Program-made: the position numbers and the translations under genes | Shown: one piece after another, positions 16,162-24,731 of the stretch | Layout: every line of letters begins with the position of its first letter | Numbering within the stretch: the first letter of the stretch is position 1 | From: SMWC01 sp963581225 | GTDB lineage: Bacteria; Pseudomonadota; Gammaproteobacteria; Steroidobacterales; Rariloculaceae | NCBI GenBank assembly: GCA_963581225.1 | Contig: CAUZMW010000025.1 | Coordinates: 1 to 28,119, forward strand | Length of the DNA: 28,119 nucleotides | Reading direction: 5' to 3' | Notes under the pieces: generated by a model | The model's input: only the letters and a program-made list of their open reading frames with translations | What the model was told of the DNA's origin: nothing | The model's database searches: none

Positions 16162-16784
16162 GCCCGGCGCATCTCCCGGGCCCGAGAAACGGGCGCGAAG
16201 GTCCGACGGTGAATAGGCGACGGGCCGTACCGCTGCAATGCGCTCAGGTGCTCGGGTGTCGCATAACCCTTGTTTCTGTCGAAGCCGTAGCACGGATAAA
16301 GACGATGCCAGCGACGCATCAACCGGTCCCGGCAAACTTTCGCCAGGATCGATGCCGCGCTGATCGCATTGACCGACTGGTCCCCTCTGACGACATGCTC
16401 GATCGTGAACTGACGATCCTGCCCGTGGAATTTCGGAAGTTGGTTACCGTCCACCCGGACGTGATCAGGCGCGATCCGCAACTGCAGGACGGCGCGCTCC
16501 ATCGCGACGAGCGATGCCTGCAGAATATTGATCTCGTCGATCTCCTCCGGTCCTGCAAACGCAAGCGAGAAGGCGTGAGCACGTTGGCGTACCGCACGCG
16601 CAAGTCTCGCGCGCTGACCGGCCGTTAAGCGCTTGGAATCTCTCAGTCCCGCCACGGGATTCGAGTCGTCGAGTATGACCGCTGCAGCGACCACAGGCCC
16701 TGCTAACGGCCCACGGCCAGCTTCATCCACACCGGCGACACAGGCGCGATGACCGGCAAATCCGAGGCACTGCTGGTCTGTCAC
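16158..16784 (-). CDS. rnhB: Ribonuclease HII
   Basis: RNase HII cuts the RNA strand of RNA-DNA hybrids and starts removal of single ribonucleotides from DNA. The 208-residue product has the signature GVDEAGRGPLAGPVVAAAV (catalytic Asp and Glu), the DSK motif in LRDSKRLTAGQR, VRVDGNQLP and the SAASILAKVCRDRLM segment with the later catalytic Asp. The C-terminus GYATPEHLSALQRYGPSPIHRR is typical. The start is GTG at 16784, which shares its first G with the lpxB stop codon (TAGTG). The end overlaps dnaE by four bases. It therefore sits tightly inside the lpxB-rnhB-dnaE run. Confidence 0.97.
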   Translation of the reverse strand: MTDQQCLGFAGHRACVAGVDEAGRGPLAGPVVAAAVILDDSNPVAGLRDSKRLTAGQRARLARAVRQRAHAFSLAFAGPEEIDEINILQASLVAMERAVLQLRIAPDHVRVDGNQLPKFHGQDRQFTIEHVVRGDQSVNAISAASILAKVCRDRLMRRWHRLYPCYGFDRNKGYATPEHLSALQRYGPSPIHRRTFAPVSRAREMRRA

Positions 16785-17959
16785 TAGCGCCTGCCTGCCC
16801 CCTCACGAAGCTGACCCAGTACCGCGTCGGCGGCGCCGTCGCTGGCATTCCGCCGCAGTTGTCGATGGATCGCCTCGAAAGTGTCATACCAGTCTTTGTG
16901 CTCGTCAGGATGATCCAGGTACTTCTCAAGCGCCGGTCCCAGCACGGCGGGACGAACCTGTGCTTGAAGAAATTCCGGCACGACCTCTCGGCCTGCCAAT
17001 AGATTAGGTAAAGAAAAATGTTCGAGCTTGTTCAATCCGAGGACCCTGAGTAACCGATGAGTTAGTCCGGAGATAGTATACGCAACGACCATCGGGCGCT
17101 TGAGCAGAGCTGCCTCTAGACTCGCCGTACCTGAGGCCGTGAGGACAACGTCGGCAGCGGTCATTACTTCGCGGGCCCGGGCGACTATGAGCCGCGGCGC
17201 CGGATCCAGCTCGATACCGCGGGTCTCCTGCAGATACCGCTCCCGCGTCGCTTCGTTGGCGAGCGCGATGACGACTTGCAGTCCGGGGTGTCTGTCCTGA
17301 AGCCACTTCCCGGTCTGGAGAAACGGCCGGGCCAGCCGCGCCACCTCGGCAGAACGGCTCCCGGGCAACACCGCGAGCGTAGGCGCGGATACCGGCAACT
17401 CCAGGCGTTGCCGCGCATCGGGGGCATTCACTTCGAATGGCACCTGATCGGCGAGCGGGTGACCGACGAAGACCGAGTTGACCCCATGCATCGCGTAGAA
17501 CTCCGTCTCGAACGGCAGTACGCACAGGACGAGATCGGTTGCTTCGCGAATGCCGGCGACGCGCGACTGCCGCCAGGCCCAGACCTGCGGGCTAACGTAC
17601 TGCACGGTGGGCACACCACCTCTTTTCAAGGCGGCCTCCACGGGCAGATTGAAATCCGGAGAATCGATGCCGATGAAGACATCGGGTGTCGCGGACTGGA
17701 GGCGCTTTATCAGGCTCCGGCGCAATCTCAGCAGCCGTGGCAGGTGCCGCAGAACTTCGGCCAGGCCCATGACCGACAGTTCCTCGGTCCGATACCACGG
17801 CACGCATCCTGCAGCCGTCATTCCCGGGCCAGCGATACCGAAAAACTCTGCGTCTGGAGCGCGCCTTCTAATCGCCTCGATCAGCCCCGCGCCAAGCAGG
17901 TCCCCGGAGGCTTCACCAGCCGCTAGAGCAACTCGCAGCGGACGACCGGCAGTGGTCAC
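16784..17959 (-). CDS. lpxB: Lipid-A-disaccharide synthase
   Basis: LpxB (GT19 family) is a membrane-associated glycosyltransferase that joins UDP-2,3-diacylglucosamine to lipid X, forming the lipid A disaccharide. The 391-residue product shows the N-terminal ALAAGEASGDLLGAGLI motif, GIAGPGMTAAGC, IGIDSPDFNLPVE, VQYVSPQVWAWRQSR, CVLPFETEFY, FVGHPLADQVP, LPGSRSAEVARL and VLTASGTASLEAALLKRPMVVAY. The start is the GTG at 17959, with a GGGG run about eight bases upstream; an ATG just before it is out of frame. It follows lpxA after 20 bases and overlaps rnhB by one base. Confidence 0.97.
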   Translation of the reverse strand: MTTAGRPLRVALAAGEASGDLLGAGLIEAIRRRAPDAEFFGIAGPGMTAAGCVPWYRTEELSVMGLAEVLRHLPRLLRLRRSLIKRLQSATPDVFIGIDSPDFNLPVEAALKRGGVPTVQYVSPQVWAWRQSRVAGIREATDLVLCVLPFETEFYAMHGVNSVFVGHPLADQVPFEVNAPDARQRLELPVSAPTLAVLPGSRSAEVARLARPFLQTGKWLQDRHPGLQVVIALANEATRERYLQETRGIELDPAPRLIVARAREVMTAADVVLTASGTASLEAALLKRPMVVAYTISGLTHRLLRVLGLNKLEHFSLPNLLAGREVVPEFLQAQVRPAVLGPALEKYLDHPDEHKDWYDTFEAIHRQLRRNASDGAADAVLGQLREGAGRR

Positions 17960-17979
17960 CGACTGTGCCCCATAACAAG

Positions 17980-18750
17980 CTAGCGGACGATTCCGCGCGA
18001 ACTGCCCTTTAGGGACTCCAGGAGCAATGCCAACTCTTCCTGGGTCTCGGCGCGCTCGATCAACGCCTGCGTCGCGTCCTCAAGCTTCAGTCCCTGTCGA
18101 TAGAGCACACGGTAGGCTTCTCGGATGTTGCGAATCTGATCGCTCGAATAACCCCGACGCCTAAGTCCTTCTGCGTTGACGCCGCGCGGCGTCGCGGGTC
18201 TCCCGGAGACCACGACATAGGCGGGAATGTCTTTGGTGATGTACGTAAACATACTGGTCAACGCATGTGGACCGATGTGGCAGAACTGGTGCGCCGTCGT
18301 AAAGCCGCCCAGGATTGCCCAGTCGCCGACTCTGACGTGCCCTGCGATCGAAGCGTTGTTGGCGAAAATCGTTTTGTCTCCGACCGCGCAGTCGTGGGCG
18401 ATGTGAGCATAAGCCATTATCCAGTTGTCATCACCGATACTCGTGACCCCGGTATCTTGCGCGGTACCACGGTTAATCGTGCAACTCTCGCGAATGGTGT
18501 TCCGATTGCCGATGATGAGCTTCGTTAGCTCGCCTGCATATTTCTTGTCCTGCGGATCGTCACCGATCGATGCGAACTGAAAGATGTGATTCTCTTCACC
18601 CATTACCGTGGGGCCCTTCACAACGACATGCGCTTCGATACGAGTCCCCGCGCCGATCTCGACACCAGGACCGATGATGGCGTACGGGCCAATCGTTGCC
18701 TCCTCGTGAACACGAGCGTCCGCCGATACCACGGCCCGTTCATCGATCAC
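17980..18750 (-). CDS. lpxA: UDP-N-acetylglucosamine acyltransferase LpxA
   Basis: LpxA starts lipid A synthesis by moving a 3-hydroxyacyl chain from ACP to UDP-GlcNAc. The 256-residue product is a left-handed beta-helix of hexapeptide repeats with catalytic histidine in AYAHIAHDCAVG (His119, equal to E. coli His125). It also has QFASIGDDPQDKKYAGE and GHVRVGDWAILGGFTTAHQF, plus a C-terminal helical domain (GVNAEGLRRRGYS). The residue matching the E. coli acyl-chain ruler Gly173 is Met167 (HALTSMFTY), as in Pseudomonas aeruginosa, which prefers shorter chains. The start is GTG at 18750, overlapping the fabZ stop by four bases (GTGA). Confidence 0.97.
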   Translation of the reverse strand: MIDERAVVSADARVHEEATIGPYAIIGPGVEIGAGTRIEAHVVVKGPTVMGEENHIFQFASIGDDPQDKKYAGELTKLIIGNRNTIRESCTINRGTAQDTGVTSIGDDNWIMAYAHIAHDCAVGDKTIFANNASIAGHVRVGDWAILGGFTTAHQFCHIGPHALTSMFTYITKDIPAYVVVSGRPATPRGVNAEGLRRRGYSSDQIRNIREAYRVLYRQGLKLEDATQALIERAETQEELALLLESLKGSSRGIVR

Positions 18751-19199
18751 AGAGATTTTCCCGGTGCCTGGAGAAACTCTGCGGAAGCGATCAGATCGCC
18801 GTTGACCTCGGCCTTCGCGTTGAACCGCCAGAGGTTCTGCCGACGAGCGACGAGGTCGACCGTCAAGAGAATCTGATCGCCCGGATGCGCAGGCCGCTTG
18901 AATCGCGACTTCTCGATACCGATGAGGTAGAGAATAAAATTTCTCTCTCCCGGCGCGATACTCTCCCAGATCAGAACGCCGCCGGCCTGGGCCATCGCCT
19001 CAATAATCAGGATCCCCGGCATGATCGGGTGGCCCGGAAAATGCCCGAGAAAATGAGGCTCGGTCGCGCTGACGTTCTTCACCGCGACGATAGACTCCCC
19101 CGGCTCACAGCTGACGATCCCATCGATCAACAGAAACGGAAAACGATGAGGTATCCGCTGCATAATGTCCTCTACGGTAAGGCAATAAGCATCAGTCAT
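18747..19199 (-). CDS. fabZ: 3-hydroxyacyl-ACP dehydratase FabZ
   Basis: FabZ removes water from 3-hydroxyacyl-ACP in fatty acid elongation and so competes with LpxA and LpxD for hydroxyacyl-ACP. The 150-residue hotdog-fold protein has IMQRIPHRFPFLLID, the catalytic His and Glu in HFPGHPIMPGILIIEAMAQ, and KSRFKRPAHPGDQ. The ATG at 19199 lies inside the end of lpxD (8-base overlap), and its stop overlaps lpxA by four bases, so this dehydratase is embedded in the lipid A operon as in most gammaproteobacteria. Confidence 0.98.
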   Translation of the reverse strand: MTDAYCLTVEDIMQRIPHRFPFLLIDGIVSCEPGESIVAVKNVSATEPHFLGHFPGHPIMPGILIIEAMAQAGGVLIWESIAPGERNFILYLIGIEKSRFKRPAHPGDQILLTVDLVARRQNLWRFNAKAEVNGDLIASAEFLQAPGKSL

Positions 19200-20241
19200 C
19201 CGTCTTCCCTTTCGTCGATTCCTGTAACGCCGTCAGACGCCGCTCGAGCGCAGTCTGGCGCCGCGCAAGTTCGTCCAGGCTCCTGAATCGCGCCGCGTTC
19301 CTGCGCCAGCGCGACGCCTCATCGGCCGGCAACCCGCCGGAGTATGTTCCAGGCGTGGTTATCGACCGAGTGACGGTACTATGAAATGTCACCATGACAT
19401 CGTCGCACAATGTGAGATGACCGACGATGACCGTCGCGGCACCGATCATGCAACGCTCGCCGATCTGCGTGCTGCCCGCGGCTCCGGAGAAAGCCGCCAT
19501 CGCCGTGTGGGCACCGATGCGAACGTTGTGAGCGATTTGGACCTGATTGTCGATGATGACGCCGTCTTCGAGAGTGGTGTCTTCAATGGTCCCTCGGTCG
19601 ATCGTCGTGTTGGCGCCGATACTCACGTCGCTACCAATCATCACGGTACCCAGCTGCGGGACGCTGAGCCAGGCGCCGTCATCTTGAGCGAAACCAAAGC
19701 CGTCGCTGCCGACTACTACCCCCGGATGCAATACACAGCGCTCCCCTATCGTGACTCGATCCAGTACAGTGACGCGCGCGTGAATCCGCGTGTCCGCGCC
19801 GATCCGAACCTTCGCGCCGATGACGCAACCGGGCCCGACGACGACTGACTCGCCGAGTTCGGACTCCGCCCCGATCACGGCCTGGGCGCACACCTGCACC
19901 GACGCAGCCACCACAGCGTCAGCCGCGACAATCGCCGACGGATGTACGCCGGGCTCGGGTGCGGCCGGCGGATGTAAAAAGCGAGCAACACGAGCGTACG
20001 TCGCGTACGGGTTCGGCGTGAGTAGCGCCGCGACCGGGCAGTCCGCTTCGAATTTTTCTTCGAGTATGATCGCTGCCGCGCGCGTGCCAGCTAATTGCTC
20101 GCGATAGAGCGGGTTCGCGAGAAACGTGATGGCGTTGTCGCCCGCGCCGGAAAGCGTCCCCACCGTTTCCACGACCAGGTCGGCATCTCCGCGCAGCTCG
20201 CAGTCGAAGCGAGCCGCGAGTTCAGCCAGATTCGCGGGCAT
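19192..20241 (-). CDS. lpxD: UDP-3-O-(3-hydroxyacyl)glucosamine N-acyltransferase LpxD
   Basis: LpxD adds the second (N-linked) 3-hydroxyacyl chain in lipid A synthesis. The 349-residue product has the N-terminal uridine-binding domain (about 1-100, with NAITFLANPLYREQL). A long hexapeptide beta-helix follows (HPSAIVAADAVV through VVGSDGFGFAQDDG and GANTTIDRGTIEDT), with the catalytic histidine segment IIDNQVQIAHNVRIG. The C-terminal helix follows YSGGLPADEASRWRRNAARF. E. coli LpxD is 341 residues. It lies between skp and fabZ, with 53 bases to skp. Confidence 0.97.
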   Translation of the reverse strand: MPANLAELAARFDCELRGDADLVVETVGTLSGAGDNAITFLANPLYREQLAGTRAAAIILEEKFEADCPVAALLTPNPYATYARVARFLHPPAAPEPGVHPSAIVAADAVVAASVQVCAQAVIGAESELGESVVVGPGCVIGAKVRIGADTRIHARVTVLDRVTIGERCVLHPGVVVGSDGFGFAQDDGAWLSVPQLGTVMIGSDVSIGANTTIDRGTIEDTTLEDGVIIDNQVQIAHNVRIGAHTAMAAFSGAAGSTQIGERCMIGAATVIVGHLTLCDDVMVTFHSTVTRSITTPGTYSGGLPADEASRWRRNAARFRSLDELARRQTALERRLTALQESTKGKTDD

Positions 20242-20294
20242 GCCTTCGAACTTGGGAGCGTGTCAGGTGGAGACAGCTGTCGGGGCGGATTGTC

Positions 20295-20843
20295 TCACGG
20301 AGCCTCATTCTCACGGCTGTAGGATAATTCCAATGCCTCGAGGACATCGTCGGTAATATCGATCGCGCTACTGAAATACAGTGCGTCAGCGACAACAAGA
20401 TCGTAACCCGCGGTTCTGGAAAAGTTCTGAACCTCTTGGAGCAGAGAGCGTTGCAGGCTGCTTAGCTCCTCGTTCTGGCGAATATTCGCGTCCTCGTTCA
20501 TGTCCCCTTGTTCCCGAGCGAAATCGCGCTGTCCATCTCTAATTTCTCGCTCCAGATTCAGCCGTTCGGCCTCAGCCATGATGGCGCCGTCACGCTCATA
20601 GGTCTCTTGCTTCTCCTGCAGCGACCTCTGTAGCGCAACGAGTTCACGCTGCCGTGGAGCGAACTCTTCCTGAAGAGCCTGCATGGCGGCTCGGAACTGC
20701 GGAGCCTGTTCCAGAAGTAGGTTGAAGCTGACTACCCCAACCTTGAGGCCTTCGACCTGAGCGCTCGCGCTAGCCACAAAGACCAACGCGCCTATTAATA
20801 TTCCGGCGCGTATCGTGGCCAGCACCGTATTGTGCATTCTCAT
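20295..20843 (-). CDS. skp: OmpH/Skp-family periplasmic chaperone
   Basis: Skp is a trimeric periplasmic holdase that carries unfolded outer-membrane proteins to the BAM complex. The 182-residue product has a signal peptide with a likely cleavage after ASASA (about residue 28), then a beta-strand segment LKVGVVSFNLLLEQAPQF. A long, strongly charged helical arm (about 55-135, rich in Glu, Gln and Arg) follows, then a C-terminal return segment YDLVVADALYFSSAIDITDDVLEAL, the usual ending of this family. Its place directly after bamA and before lpxD is diagnostic. The start ATG at 20843 is used; a second in-frame ATG two codons on is possible. Confidence 0.95.
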   Translation of the reverse strand: MRMHNTVLATIRAGILIGALVFVASASAQVEGLKVGVVSFNLLLEQAPQFRAAMQALQEEFAPRQRELVALQRSLQEKQETYERDGAIMAEAERLNLEREIRDGQRDFAREQGDMNEDANIRQNEELSSLQRSLLQEVQNFSRTAGYDLVVADALYFSSAIDITDDVLEALELSYSRENEAP

Positions 20844-20865
20844 AACTATCTAATCCCTCAATCCC

Positions 20866-23256
20866 CTAAAACGCATTGCCCATTGAAAATTGGAATGCTT
20901 CTGTTTCATCTGCGAAGAATCGGTCTGTTGCTTCGTTCGCGTTCAACGGCAGAGAGTAACTAAACCGTAGTAACCCGAGTGGAGCAAGCCATTCTACCGC
21001 AACACCCACCGACTGTTTAAGATTATCAGACCGGTACTTATACTCGTCGGTTTCCTCGTCGAGCCGATCAAAGAAGGTTACCCCACCCGTGGAAAAAACG
21101 TTGCCGATATCATAAAACAACGAGACTCGAGTCGACGCGGCGAATTTTTCGGGGGTCGGGAGAGTCAGCTCAAACTGCGTCGCCATCTTCAGGTTACCCC
21201 CGTAAGGGTTGTTCCAGGAATCCTTCGGGCCCAAGCGGCTTTCCTTGAACCCACGCACGGTGCCGGGCCCGCCGGCGAAGAAATTACGGTAGGGGGGCAG
21301 AGCCGTTGTTTCGCCATAGGCATCGCCGAGCGCGAGCTCCGAGTTAATCTTGAACAGCCATGATCCCCACAGGGGGATATATTTTGTGAAGTCCAGGGAG
21401 ACCACGAAGTATTCGACTTCGCTCCCGGGTATGGCCACCGTCAAATTCGCTCCGAATCGGGTTCCATTCGTGGGAAACAGCACACGATTGCGCGAGTCGA
21501 ACATCCAACCGGTGTTGAGTTCAATGCTCTTGGCCGAAGTACCGAACACATTGTCGCCAGGAACATCGAGCGGCGTGCCGTTGTTCGTAACCCACTCAAC
21601 GGCCTGGTCGGAGCTGAACCTACTCGTGGCCAGTTCGGCCTGCCGTAGTGAGAACCCGAATCGCAGGAACTGAAACTCAGTAATCGGGTAAGACCAGTCC
21701 GCACCCAGCGAGAAAGTCTCCGTGGAAAAATCTGAGCTGGCCGAGGTGAACTGCGTGATGTCCTGGAACGACATCGCTAGGGTGCGCGAGAGCCCGTCGA
21801 TCGTTCGATAGGGGTCCGTGAAGTTGAGATTCGCGCTGCTCGCAAATTCGCCGCCCATGAGATTCAAACTTACTCTGTTACCTGTGCCCATGAAATTCGA
21901 ATGCACGAAATTTCCGTTGAGCTGTGCGCCCCAGGTCTCCGAGTAACCGATACCGCCGCCGAACGTCCCGGGTAAACCTTCCTCTATTTCAAAATCGATA
22001 TCGACGAGATCAGGGCTGCCCAGAACGGGTGTTGTGTCATAGTCTACCGACTGCACATAAGCCAATCGCTGCAGGCGTATCTGAGATCGCTCGACGAGTA
22101 GATTGGAGAGATACGACCCTTCGAGCTGCCGCATCTCGCGACGAAATACCTCGTCTTTGACGCTATCCGAGCCGTTAAAATTGATCCTGCGCACATAGAC
22201 TCGATTCTGTGGTTCGATGAAGAAAGTCACGGAAGCTTCCTTCGTATCGCGATCCAACCCCGGAACGGCCTGGACCTGTGCGAACGCGTAGCCATCCTCG
22301 CCCAGACGCAACCGCATCTGCTCCTCGCTGAACGTTAGCAAGCCCTGCGAATAGATCTGCCCCGGTGCCGTATAAATCAGTTCCCGGAGTTCCTCTTCCG
22401 GAACAACCATCTGTCCGGCGAGTTTGACGTCGGAGATCGTGTAGCGATCGCCCTCGACTATATTGACGGTGATGAAGATGTCCCGTTTGTCCGGCGAGAT
22501 AGCGACCTGCACGCTTTCCCAGCGAAAATCCGCGAAGCCACTATCCATATAGAAGGACCGGAGCGTCTCGAGATCGCCCTCCAACGCTTCCTTCGAGTAG
22601 CGGTCGTCATTTCTGATGAATGACAGTAAGGTTCCAGTCTTCAGTTCGAAAATATCCAGAATCTCGTCGTCATCGAAACTCGTGTTGCCGACAACGTTGA
22701 CTTGTCGAATCTTGGCGCGGTCACCTTCGACAATATTGATCGCAACCCTGACACGGTTACCGGGCAGGGGCTCGATCGGCGTCTCGATCTTCACGCCATA
22801 CTTACCCTGGCTGTAATACTGCTCCGTGAGTGCTTGCTTCACCTCTTCGAGCACGGACTGATCGAAGACCCTGCCGCGAGAGAGGCCGACGGCTCGTAAC
22901 GAGCTTTCCAGTATCTCCGTCTCAATGTCTTTGTTTCCGGAGATCGTAAAATCTTCGATCGACGGCCGCTCGAGCACAGCGATGATCAAAACGTCGCCGT
23001 CCCTGCGAAACTCGACGTCCCTGAAGAAGCCCGTAGAATAGATGGCCCTGATCGCTTCCTGAACCCGTTGATCCGTCAGCATGTCGCCAATGTTGATGGG
23101 CAGATAGTTATAGATTGTGCCCTCTGAGATTCGTTGGGCACCTTCGACGCGGAAATTCCGCACCGTCCACGGGTCGAAGGCCTGCGCCAGCCCTGCGCTA
23201 AGGGCGCACGCAAGAAACAGCCAGAACCATAGACACCTAGTTGCCAACTTCATCAT
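20866..23256 (-). CDS. bamA: Outer membrane protein assembly factor BamA
   Basis: BamA is the essential Omp85-family insertase that folds beta-barrel proteins into the outer membrane. The 796-residue precursor has a signal peptide (about 1-26, ending GLAQA) and five POTRA domains (about 31-98, 99-178, 181-269, 272-349 and 352-426). A C-terminal barrel from about 430 to the end carries the conserved loop-6 motif VRGF at 667-670 and a terminal Phe (FSMGNAF), the usual signal of outer-membrane barrels. Two adjacent ATG codons (23256 and 23253) could start it. It begins five bases after the rseP stop. E. coli BamA is 810 residues. Confidence 0.98.
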   Translation of the reverse strand: MMKLATRCLWFWLFLACALSAGLAQAFDPWTVRNFRVEGAQRISEGTIYNYLPINIGDMLTDQRVQEAIRAIYSTGFFRDVEFRRDGDVLIIAVLERPSIEDFTISGNKDIETEILESSLRAVGLSRGRVFDQSVLEEVKQALTEQYYSQGKYGVKIETPIEPLPGNRVRVAINIVEGDRAKIRQVNVVGNTSFDDDEILDIFELKTGTLLSFIRNDDRYSKEALEGDLETLRSFYMDSGFADFRWESVQVAISPDKRDIFITVNIVEGDRYTISDVKLAGQMVVPEEELRELIYTAPGQIYSQGLLTFSEEQMRLRLGEDGYAFAQVQAVPGLDRDTKEASVTFFIEPQNRVYVRRINFNGSDSVKDEVFRREMRQLEGSYLSNLLVERSQIRLQRLAYVQSVDYDTTPVLGSPDLVDIDFEIEEGLPGTFGGGIGYSETWGAQLNGNFVHSNFMGTGNRVSLNLMGGEFASSANLNFTDPYRTIDGLSRTLAMSFQDITQFTSASSDFSTETFSLGADWSYPITEFQFLRFGFSLRQAELATSRFSSDQAVEWVTNNGTPLDVPGDNVFGTSAKSIELNTGWMFDSRNRVLFPTNGTRFGANLTVAIPGSEVEYFVVSLDFTKYIPLWGSWLFKINSELALGDAYGETTALPPYRNFFAGGPGTVRGFKESRLGPKDSWNNPYGGNLKMATQFELTLPTPEKFAASTRVSLFYDIGNVFSTGGVTFFDRLDEETDEYKYRSDNLKQSVGVAVEWLAPLGLLRFSYSLPLNANEATDRFFADETEAFQFSMGNAF

Positions 23257-23261
23257 CCGTA

Positions 23262-24731
23262 TCAGCCGAATAGCCGCGAGAGATCATTATAAAACGCAAA
23301 GCTCATTAGAACGACAAGCAGTAACAGCCCGAACTGCTGGCCGAAGATCATCGCGCGCTCGGACAGGGGTGATCCTTTGATCACTTCGGCAAGCTGATAG
23401 ACGATCTGGCCACCATCCAGTAGCGGCACGGGTAGCAGATTCAGGATTCCGAGGCTGATACTAACGATGCTTAGAAAACTTAGAAAGGAGCCTAGTCCAG
23501 CCCGCGCGCTATCCCCGGCGTAGCTCGCGATGTTAATCGGCCCGCTGATATTGCGAACGGAGACGTCTCCAATAACCATCTTTCCAAGCATTCGTACCGT
23601 CAGTGCGCTCATCTCCCAGGTCTTCTGTATCCCCTTTGGAAATGCCGCAAGGAACCCGTATCGTTCTGTCGTCAACGCGTACGCCGCGATCGCCTGGACG
23701 ACTTCGACGTTCTCGGCAGCACCGATGAGACCGCGACGTTCGTCCTGTCCTTCGCCCTGGTTGGCCACCTCGCCGATCTCTATCTCGACTTCCAGCTCGC
23801 GGCCCGATCGTTCCACGAGTGCGATGACGGTCTGTCCGGGACGGACGCGAACGGCTTCGACGAGTTCGGTGAAGCGGTTAATGGTCTCCCCATCCAGATT
23901 CAATATCCGATCGCCGGGCAGTAAGCCCGCACGCTCGGCGGCCAGCCCAGGGGTCAGATCGCCGAGTATCGCCGGTCGTATCGGTCCGGGTTCGAACCCC
24001 AGGCCGACAAACAGCGCTTCAGGCTCCGTCAATTCGGCTTCCCTGCCGCGAACGTCCAGCTCGACTGCCCGCGTCGCGCCATCGGGACTCTGTACCGTCA
24101 GGTCGATTACGCCGTCGGCCAGAAGCTCATCGAGAATCCCGAGCACAGCCGCCTCCCATGTCGGCGTCGCGCGGCCACCGATCGCGATAATCTCCTGCTC
24201 CGGCAGCAACCCCGCCGCCGCCGCAATCGATCCTTCAGCGACAGGGCCGACGATGGCTTTGATACCGGGTACGCCGTTGACGAACATCAGCCAGTAAGCG
24301 GCGATGGCGAATAAGAAGTTGAACGCCGGCCCAGCCAACAATACAGCGACACGATGAGGTACCGGCCGGCGGTTAAACGCTCGATGAGCATCCTCAGTGG
24401 GAACCGGCCCCTCGCGCTCGTCGAGCAGCTTGACGTAGCCGCCCAACGGGATGCTGGAGAGCCAAAATTCGGTGGCCGGCGAGTTCGGTATTTCGGCAGT
24501 CGAATCTTCTGCTGCGAGCGGCTCGGAAGAGGGAATGCGCACGAACAGCCTCGAAGCCTCCCCCGGTGCGCGCTCCCGCCAGCGGAGCAACGGCCGGCCG
24601 AAGCCGATCGAGAATCTCAGAACCTTGAAGCCAAGTCGCCGCGCTACCCAGAAATGGCCGAATTCGTGTACGGCCACGAGGACGCCGATGGCGACGATAA
24701 ATGCGACGATAGCGATAATGACATCAAGCAT
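23262..24731 (-). CDS. rseP: Site-2 intramembrane zinc metalloprotease RseP
   Basis: RseP cuts the anti-sigma factor RseA inside the membrane during the sigma-E envelope stress response. The 489-residue product has the zinc motif HEFGH (22-26) in the first membrane helix, IPLGGYVKLLDEREG (94-108), two PDZ domains (roughly 155-235 and 245-325, with GLLPGDRILNLDG), and NLLPVPLLDGG (431-441), whose Asp is the third zinc ligand. It is about 40 residues longer than E. coli RseP. About 30 of these form an insertion between GFGR (43-46) and IPLGG, rich in Ser, Ala, Pro and Glu. The usual upstream gene dxr is absent. No good ribosome binding site stands directly before the ATG. Confidence 0.96.
   Translation of the reverse strand: MLDVIIAIVAFIVAIGVLVAVHEFGHFWVARRLGFKVLRFSIGFGRPLLRWRERAPGEASRLFVRIPSSEPLAAEDSTAEIPNSPATEFWLSSIPLGGYVKLLDEREGPVPTEDAHRAFNRRPVPHRVAVLLAGPAFNFLFAIAAYWLMFVNGVPGIKAIVGPVAEGSIAAAAGLLPEQEIIAIGGRATPTWEAAVLGILDELLADGVIDLTVQSPDGATRAVELDVRGREAELTEPEALFVGLGFEPGPIRPAILGDLTPGLAAERAGLLPGDRILNLDGETINRFTELVEAVRVRPGQTVIALVERSGRELEVEIEIGEVANQGEGQDERRGLIGAAENVEVVQAIAAYALTTERYGFLAAFPKGIQKTWEMSALTVRMLGKMVIGDVSVRNISGPINIASYAGDSARAGLGSFLSFLSIVSISLGILNLLPVPLLDGGQIVYQLAEVIKGSPLSERAMIFGQQFGLLLLVVLMSFAFYNDLSRLFG

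Noticed and set aside
23530..24297. 255-residue open frame on the plus strand opposite rseP
   Set aside because: Its Ser/Arg/Pro-rich composition matches no family, and it lies wholly opposite a well-supported gene; it is a shadow of GC-rich codon use.
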